Assembly: GCF_001050515.1 (NCBI RefSeq)
Contig: NZ_CAHS01000021.1
Location: forward strand, 124,001 to 188,000
Length of the DNA stretch: 64,000 nucleotides
Source: Erwinia piriflorinigrans CFBP 5888
GTDB taxonomy: Bacteria; Pseudomonadota; Gammaproteobacteria; Enterobacterales; Enterobacteriaceae
Direction: 5' to 3'
The notes beneath the pieces are model-generated. The model was given only the letters and a program-made list of their open reading frames with translations, was not told the origin of the DNA and ran no database searches. Both the position numbers and the translations under genes were made by a program. Position 1 is the first letter of the stretch, and each line of letters opens with the position of its first letter. Shown one piece after another: positions 28,276 through 37,587 of this stretch.

Positions 28276-28575
28276 TTATTTCACGGTGCTGAATTCCACT
28301 TTGTCGGTCGCTATCGCGACGACATTGACAACGATCTCCAACTCAACGCCATAAAGCCACTTTTCGCGCGCCAGAAAGAAAAAAAGAAACTTCTCCTTAC
28401 GCACGCGTTGCCACGCGCGCAGCACCCGCACGTCAACCGGTTCAATACGGAGCAGGACGTTATCGCTGGATTTCAACACCGTGTTTTGCACCTGACTTAG
28501 CGCTGCGGCAAAAGCTTTGGCTTTGCTGTCACCTTTACCGCTGACCTTCACCGTGGTGGTGAATTGCTCTTTCAT
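28276..28575 (-). CDS. DUF4312 family small protein
   Basis: A 99-residue protein starting MKEQFTTTVKVSGKGDSKAKAF. The start ATG shares its A with the SFCGS stop (TGATG), so an in-frame ATG further upstream is rejected. It is an alpha/beta protein without signal peptide or membrane helix, and has a basic, aromatic stretch (RVRKEKFLFFFLAREKWLYG). The family is defined by this operon, and its role is unknown. A cytoplasmic accessory subunit of the transporter is the simplest reading. Confidence 0.78.
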   Translation of the reverse strand: MKEQFTTTVKVSGKGDSKAKAFAAALSQVQNTVLKSSDNVLLRIEPVDVRVLRAWQRVRKEKFLFFFLAREKWLYGVELEIVVNVVAIATDKVEFSTVK

Positions 28576-28934
28576 CAGGCTGGCTTCTTCTGCCACGCCA
28601 CGACCAGCCGCTCACCCAGCTCTTCTTGGTCCATAAAGCCGAAACCCAGCACGATAGCGCCTTCATTGATTGCGGTAACGCCCTCCTCTATGGAACGCAT
28701 ACCGTGTTTCACCTTATAGCCATATTTGTTCTGAGCCGTGATAGCACCCGCACCACCGCTGCCGCAGAAGGAGATACCGAAGTCGGCGTTTTCTGCCTTC
28801 ATCACGTCTCCCAGCTTCATATCTGCCGCTACTCCCGGCACCACGATGGCATGGCCTCCTGCTTTCTCAATGCCTGCCGCCACTTTCTGTCCCTTTCCCA
28901 GACGATCGCCGATAACAACGGTGATTTTAGACAT
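28575..28934 (-). CDS. glycine-rich SFCGS family protein
   Basis: A 119-residue protein named after the motif it contains, FGISFCGSGGAGAITAQ (about residues 53-69). N-terminal MSKITVVIGDRLGKGQKVA resembles a small Rossmann-like or EIIB-like fold. The conserved cysteine in a glycine-rich loop could be a phosphorylation or nucleophile site, in line with the cysteine of small PTS EIIB proteins; this is speculation. A longer open frame runs upstream, but family length and context support 28934. It follows the stand-alone PRD gene by ten bases. Confidence 0.8.
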   Translation of the reverse strand: MSKITVVIGDRLGKGQKVAAGIEKAGGHAIVVPGVAADMKLGDVMKAENADFGISFCGSGGAGAITAQNKYGYKVKHGMRSIEEGVTAINEGAIVLGFGFMDQEELGERLVVAWQKKPA

Positions 28935-28944
28935 AGTGATCCCC

Positions 28945-29295
28945 TTAATTTTCGTTTGCTTTGGCGACTTCAAAATGCACCGATAGCAGCCAGGCCTCTT
29001 CAACAGGCAGATTGCCAAACAGGTCCAGCACCTGCTGAGCCAGCGCCATCGACTGCGGAGAAATATCTTCAAACAGGTCGGCTTCCACTTCGGGAAGCGC
29101 TTCTCCGGTGAGTGAGCGCAGCGCCATCGCCCGTACATGGGAAGCCAACATGTGTTGCTGTACCGAATTGGGCTGAATATTTCTTTCGGCAAACAGCCTG
29201 GCAATTTGCGTCATTACTCGTGCAGCCTGTCGTTGAATATCGCTATCCCTTTCTGCCACTACGCTCACCGACGCCGTTCCTTTACTCACCGCCAT
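28945..29295 (-). CDS. stand-alone PRD-domain protein
   Basis: A 116-residue protein made almost entirely of one PTS-regulation domain. QQHMLASHVRAMALRSLTGE and WLLSVHFEVAKAN carry the two histidine positions typical of PRDs. There is no DNA- or RNA-binding domain. It is the first gene of the minus-strand operon. PRDs are phosphorylated by HPr or EIIB, so this protein may sense PTS state, or pass a phosphate to the transporter or to the large regulator encoded at the operon's end. The function is not established. Confidence 0.78.
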   Translation of the reverse strand: MAVSKGTASVSVVAERDSDIQRQAARVMTQIARLFAERNIQPNSVQQHMLASHVRAMALRSLTGEALPEVEADLFEDISPQSMALAQQVLDLFGNLPVEEAWLLSVHFEVAKANEN

Positions 29296-30205
29296 CCCCC
29301 CTTATCCACAATGCAAATAAACTAGCCCGGCAGCGGCTGACTGTGTAGAACGACTTTTTCCGCCACGAAGTGGAAATAAGTGGGTCATGGCTGGGCCATA
29401 TCGCAAAAGCGTTAAAACGGGCAGAGAAAAAAACGAAATAATGCCTGTCTCCCCGCACGCACCATAAGGATCCACACCCTATAATCGATATTTCGGCGTT
29501 TTTCTCAGTGTGCACCGTTATATAAAAGCCTCTTCACTAACATGCTCTTAGAAAAAACTTTATTCTGACAGGTATGCACCTGGCGACGCATGCATCGAGA
29601 CGTTTTTTTGATAGACACAGCAATCGTTAGTAGGGATTCTCGAAGATCAAACTTTAATCCAGAATTCAGTGATAATAAGTGGAAAAATTTTATCTGTATT
29701 TCATAACGGATGGGTGAACCATCCGCGCCCTAACATCACGCCACGATTGGTCAGTTTTTTTGTCAAAAATCAGTGGGGTTAATAATTCTGCGGAGAAGTC
29801 GGCCAGGCAGAATAAGACCGGGGAGTACAAGACTAACAGACCACTAAAATATGGTGACAAGACTTGTCTTCCCGCATGGGCTATACATGATGAAGGAAAG
29901 AAACCGGTAAATAACATGATAAATGTCTATAACAATAGCAATTATTTTATACCAGACAGCACCGACACGACTACTGAGCTTCCACTCCTTTGTTAGTCAA
30001 CTTTATGACGCTTTTTTCGTCGGTGGTGGTTAAAAAAACTCTGTTATTTAGCTGATGTGGAGAACTGTTTATAGAAAGCATTTACTGCAACTGTCGGGAT
30101 CGGCATGTTTAACAAAGAGAACCTTTTCGCTCTCATTGCAGTAAGGTTAAAAAGGAGACGGTTTTCACCGTCGCCTTTTCAGCATATAGAGGTAAGTGGG
30201 GAAAA
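29296..30205. other. intergenic region before the DUF4310-4312 operon
   Basis: About 910 bases without a credible gene; the two short overlapping open frames near 29690-29996 have no ribosome site and are rejected. The left 200 bases should carry the operon promoter, but I cannot pick clear boxes. From 29530 the DNA is AT-rich. At 30082-30144 TTACTGCAA and TTGCAGTAA pair across an inner AGAG/CTCT stem, directly before the pmbA terminator hairpin. Confidence 0.55.
30148..30178 (-). terminator. terminator of pmbA
   Basis: GGAGACGGT-tttc-ACCGTCGCC (one mismatch), with TTTTT after it on the minus strand and TTTT on the plus strand. It lies 28 bases after the pmbA stop and is probably bidirectional. 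Confidence 0.75.
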
Positions 30206-31546
30206 TTACTGCCCGGCGATCTTCATTTCGGGTAACAGAACCGATCCGCACTGAATATTGCTGCGCGTTTCAATATCACTCCCTACCGAGACCATATTAC
30301 GCCACATATCTTTCAGGTTACCCGCTATAGTGATCTCACTCACCGGATACTGAATAACGCCATTTTCTACCCAGAAACCTGAAGCGCCACGCGAATAATC
30401 GCCGGTGATCCCACTGACGCCCTGCCCCATCAGTTCTGTCACCAGTAACCCGGTTCCGAGCTGTTTCAGCATGCCATCAAAACTGTGTCCCTGCCCGGCA
30501 ATGCGCCAGTTATGAATACCGCCTGCATGGCCCGTGCTCTGCAAGCCCAGCTTACGCGCCGAGTAGCTGGTCAGTAGCCAGTTCTGCAACACGCCATCTT
30601 TAACGATGTCACGCCGCTGGGTGCGCACCCCTTCGCTGTCGAACGGCGTTGAAGCCAGCCCTTTCAGCAGATGTGGATGTTCTTCAATAGTCAGCCATTC
30701 AGGCAAGATCTGTTGACCAAGCGAGTCGAGCAGGAAAGTGGATTTGCGGTACACGCTTCCACCACTGATCGCCCCAACAAGATGACCAAAAAGCCCGGTG
30801 GCGACTTCAGCGGCAAACATCACCGGCGCTTTCATCGTCGACAGTTTACGCGGAGACAGGCGCGACAGCGTACGGCGTGCGCACTCTTCACCGACATATT
30901 CAGGCGACTTGAGGTCTTCCATCGCCCGGCCAATGGTGTAAGCGTAGTCCCGCTCCATATCACCGTTTTCTTCCGCGATAACGCAGCTGGAGAGTGAGTG
31001 GCGGCTGGAGCAATAGCCCTGGATCATGCCGTGGCTGTTGCCAAATACTTTAATGCCGACGTGGCTGTTAAAGCTGCCGCCTTCGGTATTGGTAATACGC
31101 TTATCGGATTTTAACGCCGCCTGCTCTGCGCGGGCTGCCAGCTCGATAGCGCGATCGGCGTCGATCTCGCTCGGATGGAACAGATCAAGATCCGGTGTGT
31201 CAAACGCCAGCAGTTCAGGATCCGCCACGTCGGCATAGGGATCCGGCGAGGTATAACGCGCAATATCCAGCGCGGCCTGCACGGTGCGCTGAATAGCATC
31301 CTGACTGAGGTCTGTTGAAGAAGCGCTACCTTTACGATTCTGGTAATAAACGGTAATGCCCAGCGCGCCATCACTGTTGAATTCAACATTTTCCACGGCG
31401 CCGTAGCGTGTGCTGACGCTGATACCGGTCGTTTTAGTGACCGCCACCTCCGCCCCGTCGCTGCTGACGCTTGCCAGTTTGAGCGCTGTCGCTACCGCCT
31501 GTTCCAGGATTTTTCGCTGTTCTGCAACTTGGGAGAGTAATTTCAT
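30206..31546 (-). CDS. pmbA: PmbA (TldE), metalloprotease complex subunit
   Basis: A 446-residue member of the TldD/PmbA family, the same size as E. coli PmbA. Typical stretches are [20 protein letters not shown] near the N-terminus, and [19 protein letters not shown] with [15 protein letters not shown] near the C-terminus. With TldD it forms the heterodimeric zinc protease that degrades CcdA and matures microcin B17. PmbA itself lacks the HExxxH site, as expected. It is divergent from darP, as in E. coli. Confidence 0.96.
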   Translation of the reverse strand: MKLLSQVAEQRKILEQAVATALKLASVSSDGAEVAVTKTTGISVSTRYGAVENVEFNSDGALGITVYYQNRKGSASSTDLSQDAIQRTVQAALDIARYTSPDPYADVADPELLAFDTPDLDLFHPSEIDADRAIELAARAEQAALKSDKRITNTEGGSFNSHVGIKVFGNSHGMIQGYCSSRHSLSSCVIAEENGDMERDYAYTIGRAMEDLKSPEYVGEECARRTLSRLSPRKLSTMKAPVMFAAEVATGLFGHLVGAISGGSVYRKSTFLLDSLGQQILPEWLTIEEHPHLLKGLASTPFDSEGVRTQRRDIVKDGVLQNWLLTSYSARKLGLQSTGHAGGIHNWRIAGQGHSFDGMLKQLGTGLLVTELMGQGVSGITGDYSRGASGFWVENGVIQYPVSEITIAGNLKDMWRNMVSVGSDIETRSNIQCGSVLLPEMKIAGQ

Positions 31547-31708
31547 TGACCTACCATATAATTAAAAAAGGGCGGTTTTTCGGCGGCTTAGCCTGCGGTA
31601 AAATCGCGCTATGGTGATTACGTTATTTTGAGTCTAACAGACTAAGAGAACAATTTCGCAGTAGCAGCGTAACCTGATAACATTAGCCTCTTTTTTTGGA
31701 GCCTGACC

Positions 31709-32248
31709 ATGACCAAGCAGCCTGACGAGTGGCTCGATGAAGTACCCGATAACAATGAAGAAGATGAAGAGATTATCTGGGTCAGTAAGAGTGAAATTAA
31801 ACGTGATGCCGAAGAACTTAAACGCCTTGGGGCAGAGCTGATTGAACTGGGGAGTAACTCCCTTGACAGGATCCCACTGGATGAAGATCTGCGCAGCGCC
31901 ATTGAACTGGCGCAGAAGATCAAGAAAGAGGGCCGCCGCCGCCAGTTACAGCTGATTGGTAAGATGCTGCGCTCACGCGACGAAGAACCGATCCGCACCG
32001 CACTGGATAAGCTGAAAAACCGTCACAACCAGCAGGTCGCGCTTTTCCACAAGCTTGAGGTGATGCGCGATCGCCTGGTTGAGCAGGGAGATGATGCGGT
32101 AGCCGACGTGCTGGCACTCTATCCGGATGCCGATCGCCAGCAGCTGCGTGCAATGATCCGCAACGCGCAGAAAGAGAAAGCGGATAATAAACCGCCTAAA
32201 GCCTACCGTCAGATCTTCCAGTATCTGCGCGAGCTGGCCGAAGCCTGA
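31709..32248 (+). CDS. darP: DarP (YjgA), 50S ribosome-associated assembly factor
   Basis: A 179-residue DUF615 protein (E. coli 183). It begins with an acidic tail ([16 protein letters not shown]), then a helical domain with [20 protein letters not shown] and [17 protein letters not shown], as in YjgA/DarP. The protein co-sediments with late 50S precursors near the peptidyl-transferase centre. A TTTGGAG site precedes the ATG. Hairpins with the arms GGCGAACC/GGTTCGCC follow the stop and may end both darP and the convergent mpl. Confidence 0.95.
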   Translation: MTKQPDEWLDEVPDNNEEDEEIIWVSKSEIKRDAEELKRLGAELIELGSNSLDRIPLDEDLRSAIELAQKIKKEGRRRQLQLIGKMLRSRDEEPIRTALDKLKNRHNQQVALFHKLEVMRDRLVEQGDDAVADVLALYPDADRQQLRAMIRNAQKEKADNKPPKAYRQIFQYLRELAEA

Positions 32249-32347
32249 TCCCGCGATGCAGGGCGAACCTGAAAGGGGTTCGCCTCTGGCAAAGGCAGGA
32301 GCTGCACTGATGGCGTGCGGAGAGGTGTTCCCCACACGCCAGGCACT

Positions 32348-33700
32348 TTATGCCAGCCGATCCAGCAATTTCTGATGAATCCCGCCAAAGCCGCCGTTAC
32401 TCATTACCAAAATCGTGTCTCCCGGATGAGCGGTTTTCACGATCGCCTCGACCAGGGTGTCGATATCCGCACTCCAGTGCGCAGGCTGGATGCAGGCGTC
32501 TGCCACTTCTGAAACCTGCCACGGAATATGGTGTGGCTGATAGAGAAACACTTCATCTGCACGCCCTAATGCAGGAGCAAGATCGTCCTTACTGATGCCC
32601 ATTTTCATGGTATTCGAGCGTGGTTCCAGCACCGCCAGAATACGTGCCGTGCCGCCGACTTTACCGCGCAGCGCGGCCAGCGTGGCGTTAATGGCCGTAG
32701 GATGATGGGCAAAGTCATCGTAAACCTTAATACCGTTACTTTCGCCACGCAGCTCCAGACGACGACGGGCATTGATAAAATCGTTCAACGCGCGACCGGC
32801 ATCTTCCGGCTTCACCCCCACGTGACGGGCAGCAGCAATCGCCATCATCCCGTTACGCATGTTGTGCTCGCCAACCAGTGACCAGTTCACCTCCGCCACG
32901 CGTTCGCCATCAAGCCACACTTCCCAGTGCGCCGCGTCTGGCGACAGTTTTTTCACCTGCCAGCAGCCGTTTTCCCCCACCGCTTCCTGTTCGCTCCAGC
33001 AGCCCATCGACATCACCTGCTTCAGATTTGCATCATTTTCAGGCAGGACAATTTTTCCCTGCCCCGGCACGATACGCACCAGGTGATGGAACTGTTTCTG
33101 AATGGCGCGTAAATCGTCGTAGATATCCGCATGATCGAATTCAAGGTTATTCAGGATCAGGGTACGCGGGCAGTAATGTACAAACTTGGCGCGTTTGTCG
33201 AAAAACGCACAGTCGTACTCATCAGCTTCAATAACAAAAAACGGGCTTTTTCCTAAATTAGCCGACACCTCGAAGTTTCCCGGAACACCGCCGATGACAA
33301 AACCCGGTTCATAGCCGCAGGCTTGTAAAATCCATGCCGCCATGCCCGCCGTGGTGGTTTTGCCGTGGGTTCCGGCCACCGCGATCACCCAGCGGTCACG
33401 CAACACGAAATCATGTAGCCATTGTGGGCCGGAAAGATAAGGGATATTCCGTTCCAGTACCGCTTCCACACAGGGATTGCCACGGGTCATGGCATTACCG
33501 ATAATCACCAGATCCGGTGCAGGATCGAGCTGTGAGGCTTCATAACCCTGTATTAAATCAATGCCCTGCTTTTCCAACAGCGTGCTCATTGGCGGATAGA
33601 CGTTAGCATCAGAGCCGGTGACTTCATGGCCGAGTGCGCGAGCCAACATCGCCAAACCGCCCATGAAAGTGCCACAGATACCAAGGATATGGATACGCAT
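32348..33700 (-). CDS. mpl: Mpl, UDP-MurNAc:tripeptide ligase (murein recycling)
   Basis: A 450-residue Mur-ligase-family enzyme (E. coli 457). N-terminal MRIHILGICGTFMGGLAMLA is the dinucleotide-like fold, the ATP P-loop is AVAGTHGKTTTAG (about residue 109), and the Mur motif DDFAHHPTAI is near residue 330. It ligates the recycled L-Ala-gamma-D-Glu-meso-DAP tripeptide directly to UDP-MurNAc, saving three ligation steps. It is divergent from fbp, with 172 bases between them. Confidence 0.96.
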   Translation of the reverse strand: MRIHILGICGTFMGGLAMLARALGHEVTGSDANVYPPMSTLLEKQGIDLIQGYEASQLDPAPDLVIIGNAMTRGNPCVEAVLERNIPYLSGPQWLHDFVLRDRWVIAVAGTHGKTTTAGMAAWILQACGYEPGFVIGGVPGNFEVSANLGKSPFFVIEADEYDCAFFDKRAKFVHYCPRTLILNNLEFDHADIYDDLRAIQKQFHHLVRIVPGQGKIVLPENDANLKQVMSMGCWSEQEAVGENGCWQVKKLSPDAAHWEVWLDGERVAEVNWSLVGEHNMRNGMMAIAAARHVGVKPEDAGRALNDFINARRRLELRGESNGIKVYDDFAHHPTAINATLAALRGKVGGTARILAVLEPRSNTMKMGISKDDLAPALGRADEVFLYQPHHIPWQVSEVADACIQPAHWSADIDTLVEAIVKTAHPGDTILVMSNGGFGGIHQKLLDRLA

Positions 33701-33872
33701 AAAAGGTCCGTTTGGTGAAAGTTCTGCCCTAGTGTACCGCCCCCATCGTACGGAATAAACGGATTTGCCCTATGTTCTTTATTATTCAATCAGCTAAACT
33801 GCAATCGCATATGCATACATTGGCAGTTTGTGAATCAAGCTGCTACTCAATCGCAGATTCAGGAATTGTGTT

Positions 33873-34871
33873 ATGAAAACATTAGGCGAATTTATCGTCG
33901 AAAAGCAACACGACTTTCCGCACGCAACCGGTGAACTGACGGCGTTAATCTCCGCCATCAAACTGGGTGCGAAGATCATTCACCGGGATATTAATAAAGC
34001 CGGCTTGGTCGACATTCTCGGGGCAAGCGGCGCTGAAAATATTCAGGGCGAGCAGCAGATGAAACTTGACCTGTATGCCAATGAAAAACTGAAAGCCGCA
34101 TTGAAGGCACGCGGTATCGTCGCCGGTATTGCCTCTGAAGAAGAAGATGAAATTGTTATTTTCGAAGGTGTGGAAAACGGCAAATATGTCGTGCTGATGG
34201 ACCCTCTCGACGGCTCTTCTAACATTGATGTTAACGTATCAGTGGGCACCATCTTCTCGATTTACCGCCGTATTACCCCGGCGGGTACGCCAGTCACCGA
34301 AGAGGACTTCCTACAGCCTGGCAGTCAGCAGGTCGCAGCGGGTTACGTGGTTTACGGATCGTCAACCATGTTGGTTTATACCACCGGTTATGGCGTACAT
34401 GCCTTTACCTATGACCCGTCGCTGGGGGTGTTTTGCCTGAGCGCGGAGCGTATGACTTTCCCGGCAGTCGGTTACACTTACTCCATTAACGAAGGTAACT
34501 ATATTCGCTTCCCGCAGGGGGTGAAAAAATACCTTAAATTCTGCCAGGAAGAGGATAAAGCAACCCGCCGTCCCTATACCTCACGCTATATTGGCTCACT
34601 GGTGGCAGACTTCCATCGTAATCTGCTCACAGGCGGCATCTATCTCTATCCGAGTACAGCAAGCCACCCGAAAGGTAAGCTGCGTCTGCTGTATGAGTGT
34701 AATCCGATGGCTTTCCTTGCCGAGCAGGCCGGTGGTAAAGCCTCTGACGGAAAAAATCGTATTCTCGATCTGGTACCGGAAACGCTGCATCAGCGCTCAC
34801 CGTTCTTCGTCGGCAACGAGCATATGGTGAATGATACCGAACGTTTCCTGCGTGAGTATCCGGATAACTAA
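33873..34871 (+). CDS. fbp: Fbp, class 1 fructose-1,6-bisphosphatase
   Basis: A 332-residue FBPase, exactly the E. coli length. The metal site is in [20 protein letters not shown], with the acidic EEEDE loop before it. The substrate-binding [20 protein letters not shown] and [15 protein letters not shown] segments are intact. It hydrolyses fructose 1,6-bisphosphate in gluconeogenesis and is inhibited by AMP in E. coli. It is monocistronic; a hairpin (GGGCAGAC...GTCTGCCC) lies between it and the convergent chemoreceptor gene. Confidence 0.97.
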   Translation: MKTLGEFIVEKQHDFPHATGELTALISAIKLGAKIIHRDINKAGLVDILGASGAENIQGEQQMKLDLYANEKLKAALKARGIVAGIASEEEDEIVIFEGVENGKYVVLMDPLDGSSNIDVNVSVGTIFSIYRRITPAGTPVTEEDFLQPGSQQVAAGYVVYGSSTMLVYTTGYGVHAFTYDPSLGVFCLSAERMTFPAVGYTYSINEGNYIRFPQGVKKYLKFCQEEDKATRRPYTSRYIGSLVADFHRNLLTGGIYLYPSTASHPKGKLRLLYECNPMAFLAEQAGGKASDGKNRILDLVPETLHQRSPFFVGNEHMVNDTERFLREYPDN

Positions 34872-34928
34872 GTACCAGACACCTGTACAGGGCTGACCGT
34901 TAAGAAAAGAGTCTCTCTGATAGAAACC

Positions 34929-34950
34929 GGGCAGACACCAAAGTCTGCCC
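34929..34950 (-). terminator. hairpin between fbp and chemoreceptor
   Basis: GGGCAGAC-accaaa-GTCTGCCC forms eight perfect pairs between convergent genes. On the minus strand it is followed by GGTTTCT, a weak U-run, so it is only a probable terminator. Confidence 0.5.
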
Positions 34951-34966
34951 AGAAGTGAGGGGAATA

Positions 34967-36532
34967 TCAGGCCCCTTGCGTAATCTTAAATACCGCCATA
35001 TTCTGCATTAGCTGATGGGATTGCTCCTCAAGCGACTGCGTGGCTGCGGCAGCCTCTTCAACCAATGCGGCGTTCTGCTGCGCCACTTCATCCATTTGTG
35101 TGATAGCCACATTCACCTGTTCAATACCGTGACTTTGCTCCTGGGATGCGCTGGAAATCTCCTTCATCAACGTCGTCACGCGCATCACTTCGGTTGAGAT
35201 CTCATCCATCGTTTCACCTGCTTTGGTTGCCATATCGGAACCCTCGTTGACGCGGGTTTGCGACTCGGCAATCAGCGTGCGGATCTCTTTCGCTGCCGTG
35301 GCGCTACGCTGGGCAAGATTACGCACTTCGCTGGCAACCACGGCGAAACCGCGTCCCTGCTCCCCGGCACGTGCCGCTTCGACAGAAGCATTCAGCGCCA
35401 GAATATTGGTCTGGAACGCAATGCCGTCAATCACGCCAAGAATATCGCCAACGCGTTTCGAACTGTTGGAGATCTCTGACATTTTCCCCATCACATAATT
35501 GACCACTTCCGCACCGCGTTCGGCGGTATCTGAAACAGACTGCGCCAGTAAATGTGCCTGCTGTGCATTATCCGCGTTCTGCTTCACCGTGGCCGTCAGC
35601 TGTTCCATGCTCGCCGCCGTCTGCTCCAGCGATGCCGCCGACTCTTCGGTGCGTTGCGAGAGATTCAGGTTGCCCGATGTCAGCTCACGGCTACCGATAT
35701 CAATCTGCATACTGGCATCACGCACCTGACCGACCGAACGTTGAAGAGACTGCTGCATGCTACCGAGCGCAGCATTCAGGCGGCCTATTTCATTTTTACC
35801 GCTTTCCGGTACCTGCTGGGTCAGATCGCCCTCTGCGATGTATTCAAGATGTTTAATCGCGTTGTCCAGCGGCTTCAGCAACAGTTCGCGTAAGATCATC
35901 CAGGCCAGTGCCACCAGTAGCAACGTCAGTGCGCCGCTCACCAGAATCAGAATGGTCATCATCGACTGATTATAATCCGCCTGCTCCAGACGCGATGCCG
36001 TCACTTCGTTTGCATACTGACCAAAGTCGTCAACTGCATCACTGTACTTACCCGCCAGAGGGGAAAGGTTGCCCTCGAGGATCTGATAATAGTCATTGGC
36101 GTTCTGCTTTTGCATTGCGGTCATCAGCGGAGTAATACCGTTAGCCACGTAATCCCGGAAGGTTGCGACAACCTTCTCCGCCAGAATACGGCCGTGCTCC
36201 GTCACGGTTCCAGCTTCGATGAATTTTTTCAGTTCGTCTTCTGAAGTTACCACATAGCTGAGCGCACGATCGGCCGCTTTGGCCGCCTTATCGGGCTGAC
36301 CAATATCTAACTGACGCATCGACAGTGCCGCAACGGAACGGGCGCGCAGCAAACTGCCGTTGCTGATATAGAGCGCATTTAACTCAATGCCCTGAATGCG
36401 GTTGACGGCATCCAGTGAACGATTCCCCTTCTGTATGGCGGTAATTCCCATTACGCTGACTACCAGTAGCAGCAGCGTCATCAGGCCGAGTAGGGCCAAT
36501 AGGCCCGAACGTATTGAGATTCTTTTTAGCAT
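34967..36532 (-). CDS. methyl-accepting chemotaxis protein (Tar/Tsr-type)
   Basis: A 521-residue transmembrane chemoreceptor. TM1 spans residues ~11-32 and the periplasmic four-helix sensor ~35-190, with the arginine-containing [14 protein letters not shown] segment. TM2 is at ~192-215, the HAMP domain runs to ~268 and the signalling domain follows. The hairpin tip is the highly conserved [21 protein letters not shown] type. The C-terminus ([10 protein letters not shown]) lacks the NWETF pentapeptide that tethers CheR/CheB, so it may depend on other receptors for adaptation. The ligand is unknown. In E. coli this spot between fbp and ppa holds the ytfQRT-yjfF sugar transporter. Confidence 0.93.
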   Translation of the reverse strand: MLKRISIRSGLLALLGLMTLLLLVVSVMGITAIQKGNRSLDAVNRIQGIELNALYISNGSLLRARSVAALSMRQLDIGQPDKAAKAADRALSYVVTSEDELKKFIEAGTVTEHGRILAEKVVATFRDYVANGITPLMTAMQKQNANDYYQILEGNLSPLAGKYSDAVDDFGQYANEVTASRLEQADYNQSMMTILILVSGALTLLLVALAWMILRELLLKPLDNAIKHLEYIAEGDLTQQVPESGKNEIGRLNAALGSMQQSLQRSVGQVRDASMQIDIGSRELTSGNLNLSQRTEESAASLEQTAASMEQLTATVKQNADNAQQAHLLAQSVSDTAERGAEVVNYVMGKMSEISNSSKRVGDILGVIDGIAFQTNILALNASVEAARAGEQGRGFAVVASEVRNLAQRSATAAKEIRTLIAESQTRVNEGSDMATKAGETMDEISTEVMRVTTLMKEISSASQEQSHGIEQVNVAITQMDEVAQQNAALVEEAAAATQSLEEQSHQLMQNMAVFKITQGA

Positions 36533-36886
36533 GGTCTTTTCCCGATGGTGTTGAGTCTATAAATTCCCAGTATTTAAAATCGACCAAGTTATCGGCAGTC
36601 ACTACGCGTAACTTTACCTAAAATAGATTATTGCATTCGTTTATCAGCGCGCATTGGTTAACCAGCCTTGATGCCAACACACAGCAGAATGAGTCTTTTA
36701 GCCAGCGAGGGAGCCACACCCAACGGCGCTGATGCGGTGGGGAAAATCGTATGCAAAAATAAATAAAAAAAAAGATTAGCCTCATTGATTAACGCAAATT
36801 TTGCCCCTCTCTTTACAGCAATTTCGCCACTGCGCCGGAGCATTCTTAAAGCCTGAAAAAGGGGAGTACTTTGACGATGAGATGGC

Positions 36887-36892
36887 TATAAT
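36887..36892 (+). promoter_or_regulatory. -10 element of ppa promoter
   Basis: A consensus TATAAT lies 38 bases before the ppa start. The TTGACG at 36871 is only 10 bases upstream of it, too close to be its -35 box; the element at proper distance (about 36864) is weak. Confidence 0.5.
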
Positions 36893-36930
36893 ACCGGGCA
36901 CTCAACCTAAGATGATTGAAGGAATTTACC

Positions 36931-37464
36931 ATGAGCCTTAACCACGTACCTGCTGGCAAAGACCTGCCAGATGACATCTATGTCGTCATTGAGATCCCTG
37001 CGAACGCAGCGCCGATCAAATATGAAGTTGATAAAGAGTCTGGTGCTCTGTTCGTAGATCGCTTTATGGCTACCGCGATGTTCTACCCGTGCAACTACGG
37101 TTACATCAACAATACACTCTCGCTGGATGGTGACCCGGTTGACGTGCTGGTGCCAACGCCTTATCCGCTACAGCCGGGTTCTGTGATCCGCTGCCGCCCG
37201 GTTGGCGTACTGAAAATGACCGATGAGTCAGGCGAAGATGCTAAAGTGGTTGCCGTTCCGCACAGCAAACTGAGCAAAGAGTATGAGCACATCCAGGATG
37301 TGAACGATCTTCCAGAACTGTTGCGCGGCCAGATCAGCCACTTCTTCGAGCAGTATAAAGCGCTGGAAAAAGGCAAGTGGGTTAAAGTTGACGGCTGGGA
37401 AGGCGTTGCAGCGGCCAAAGCTGAAATCGTCTCTTCTTTCGAGCGTGCTGCGAAAGCGGAATAA
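36931..37464 (+). CDS. ppa: Ppa, inorganic pyrophosphatase
   Basis: A 177-residue family I pyrophosphatase (E. coli 176). The catalytic metal site DGDPVDVLV (about residues 66-74) and the [16 protein letters not shown] and [12 protein letters not shown] segments are present. It hydrolyses PPi made by DNA, RNA and protein synthesis and is essential in E. coli. The ATG at 36931 has a GAAGGAA site, and the in-frame upstream extension is rejected. A hairpin at 37480-37512 and the strong terminator at 37547 follow. Confidence 0.97.
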   Translation: MSLNHVPAGKDLPDDIYVVIEIPANAAPIKYEVDKESGALFVDRFMATAMFYPCNYGYINNTLSLDGDPVDVLVPTPYPLQPGSVIRCRPVGVLKMTDESGEDAKVVAVPHSKLSKEYEHIQDVNDLPELLRGQISHFFEQYKALEKGKWVKVDGWEGVAAAKAEIVSSFERAAKAE

Positions 37465-37546
37465 GTCATAACGTACTGCCCTGATGCTGACACGCACCGT
37501 GCCAGCATCAGGACGCACGTTTTATCCGAACGCCGTACATAAAAAA

Positions 37547-37577
37547 ACACCGCCTGAATACAATACAGGCGGTGTTT
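37547..37577. terminator. bidirectional terminator between ppa and ytfP
   Basis: AACACCGCCTG pairs with CAGGCGGTGTT, with A7 before and T8 after, so it works on both strands for the convergent ppa and tamAB-ytfP transcripts. Confidence 0.92.
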
Positions 37578-37587
37578 TTTTTAACGG

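Noticed and set aside
29296-29345. Sigma-54-like GG...GC element before the PRD gene
   Set aside because: The GG-to-GC spacing is 11 instead of 10, and MtlR/LicR-type activators lack the AAA+ domain that sigma-54 needs.
29690-29996. Two overlapping short frames on opposite strands
   Set aside because: No ribosome sites, no recognisable domains and mutually exclusive; left as intergenic.
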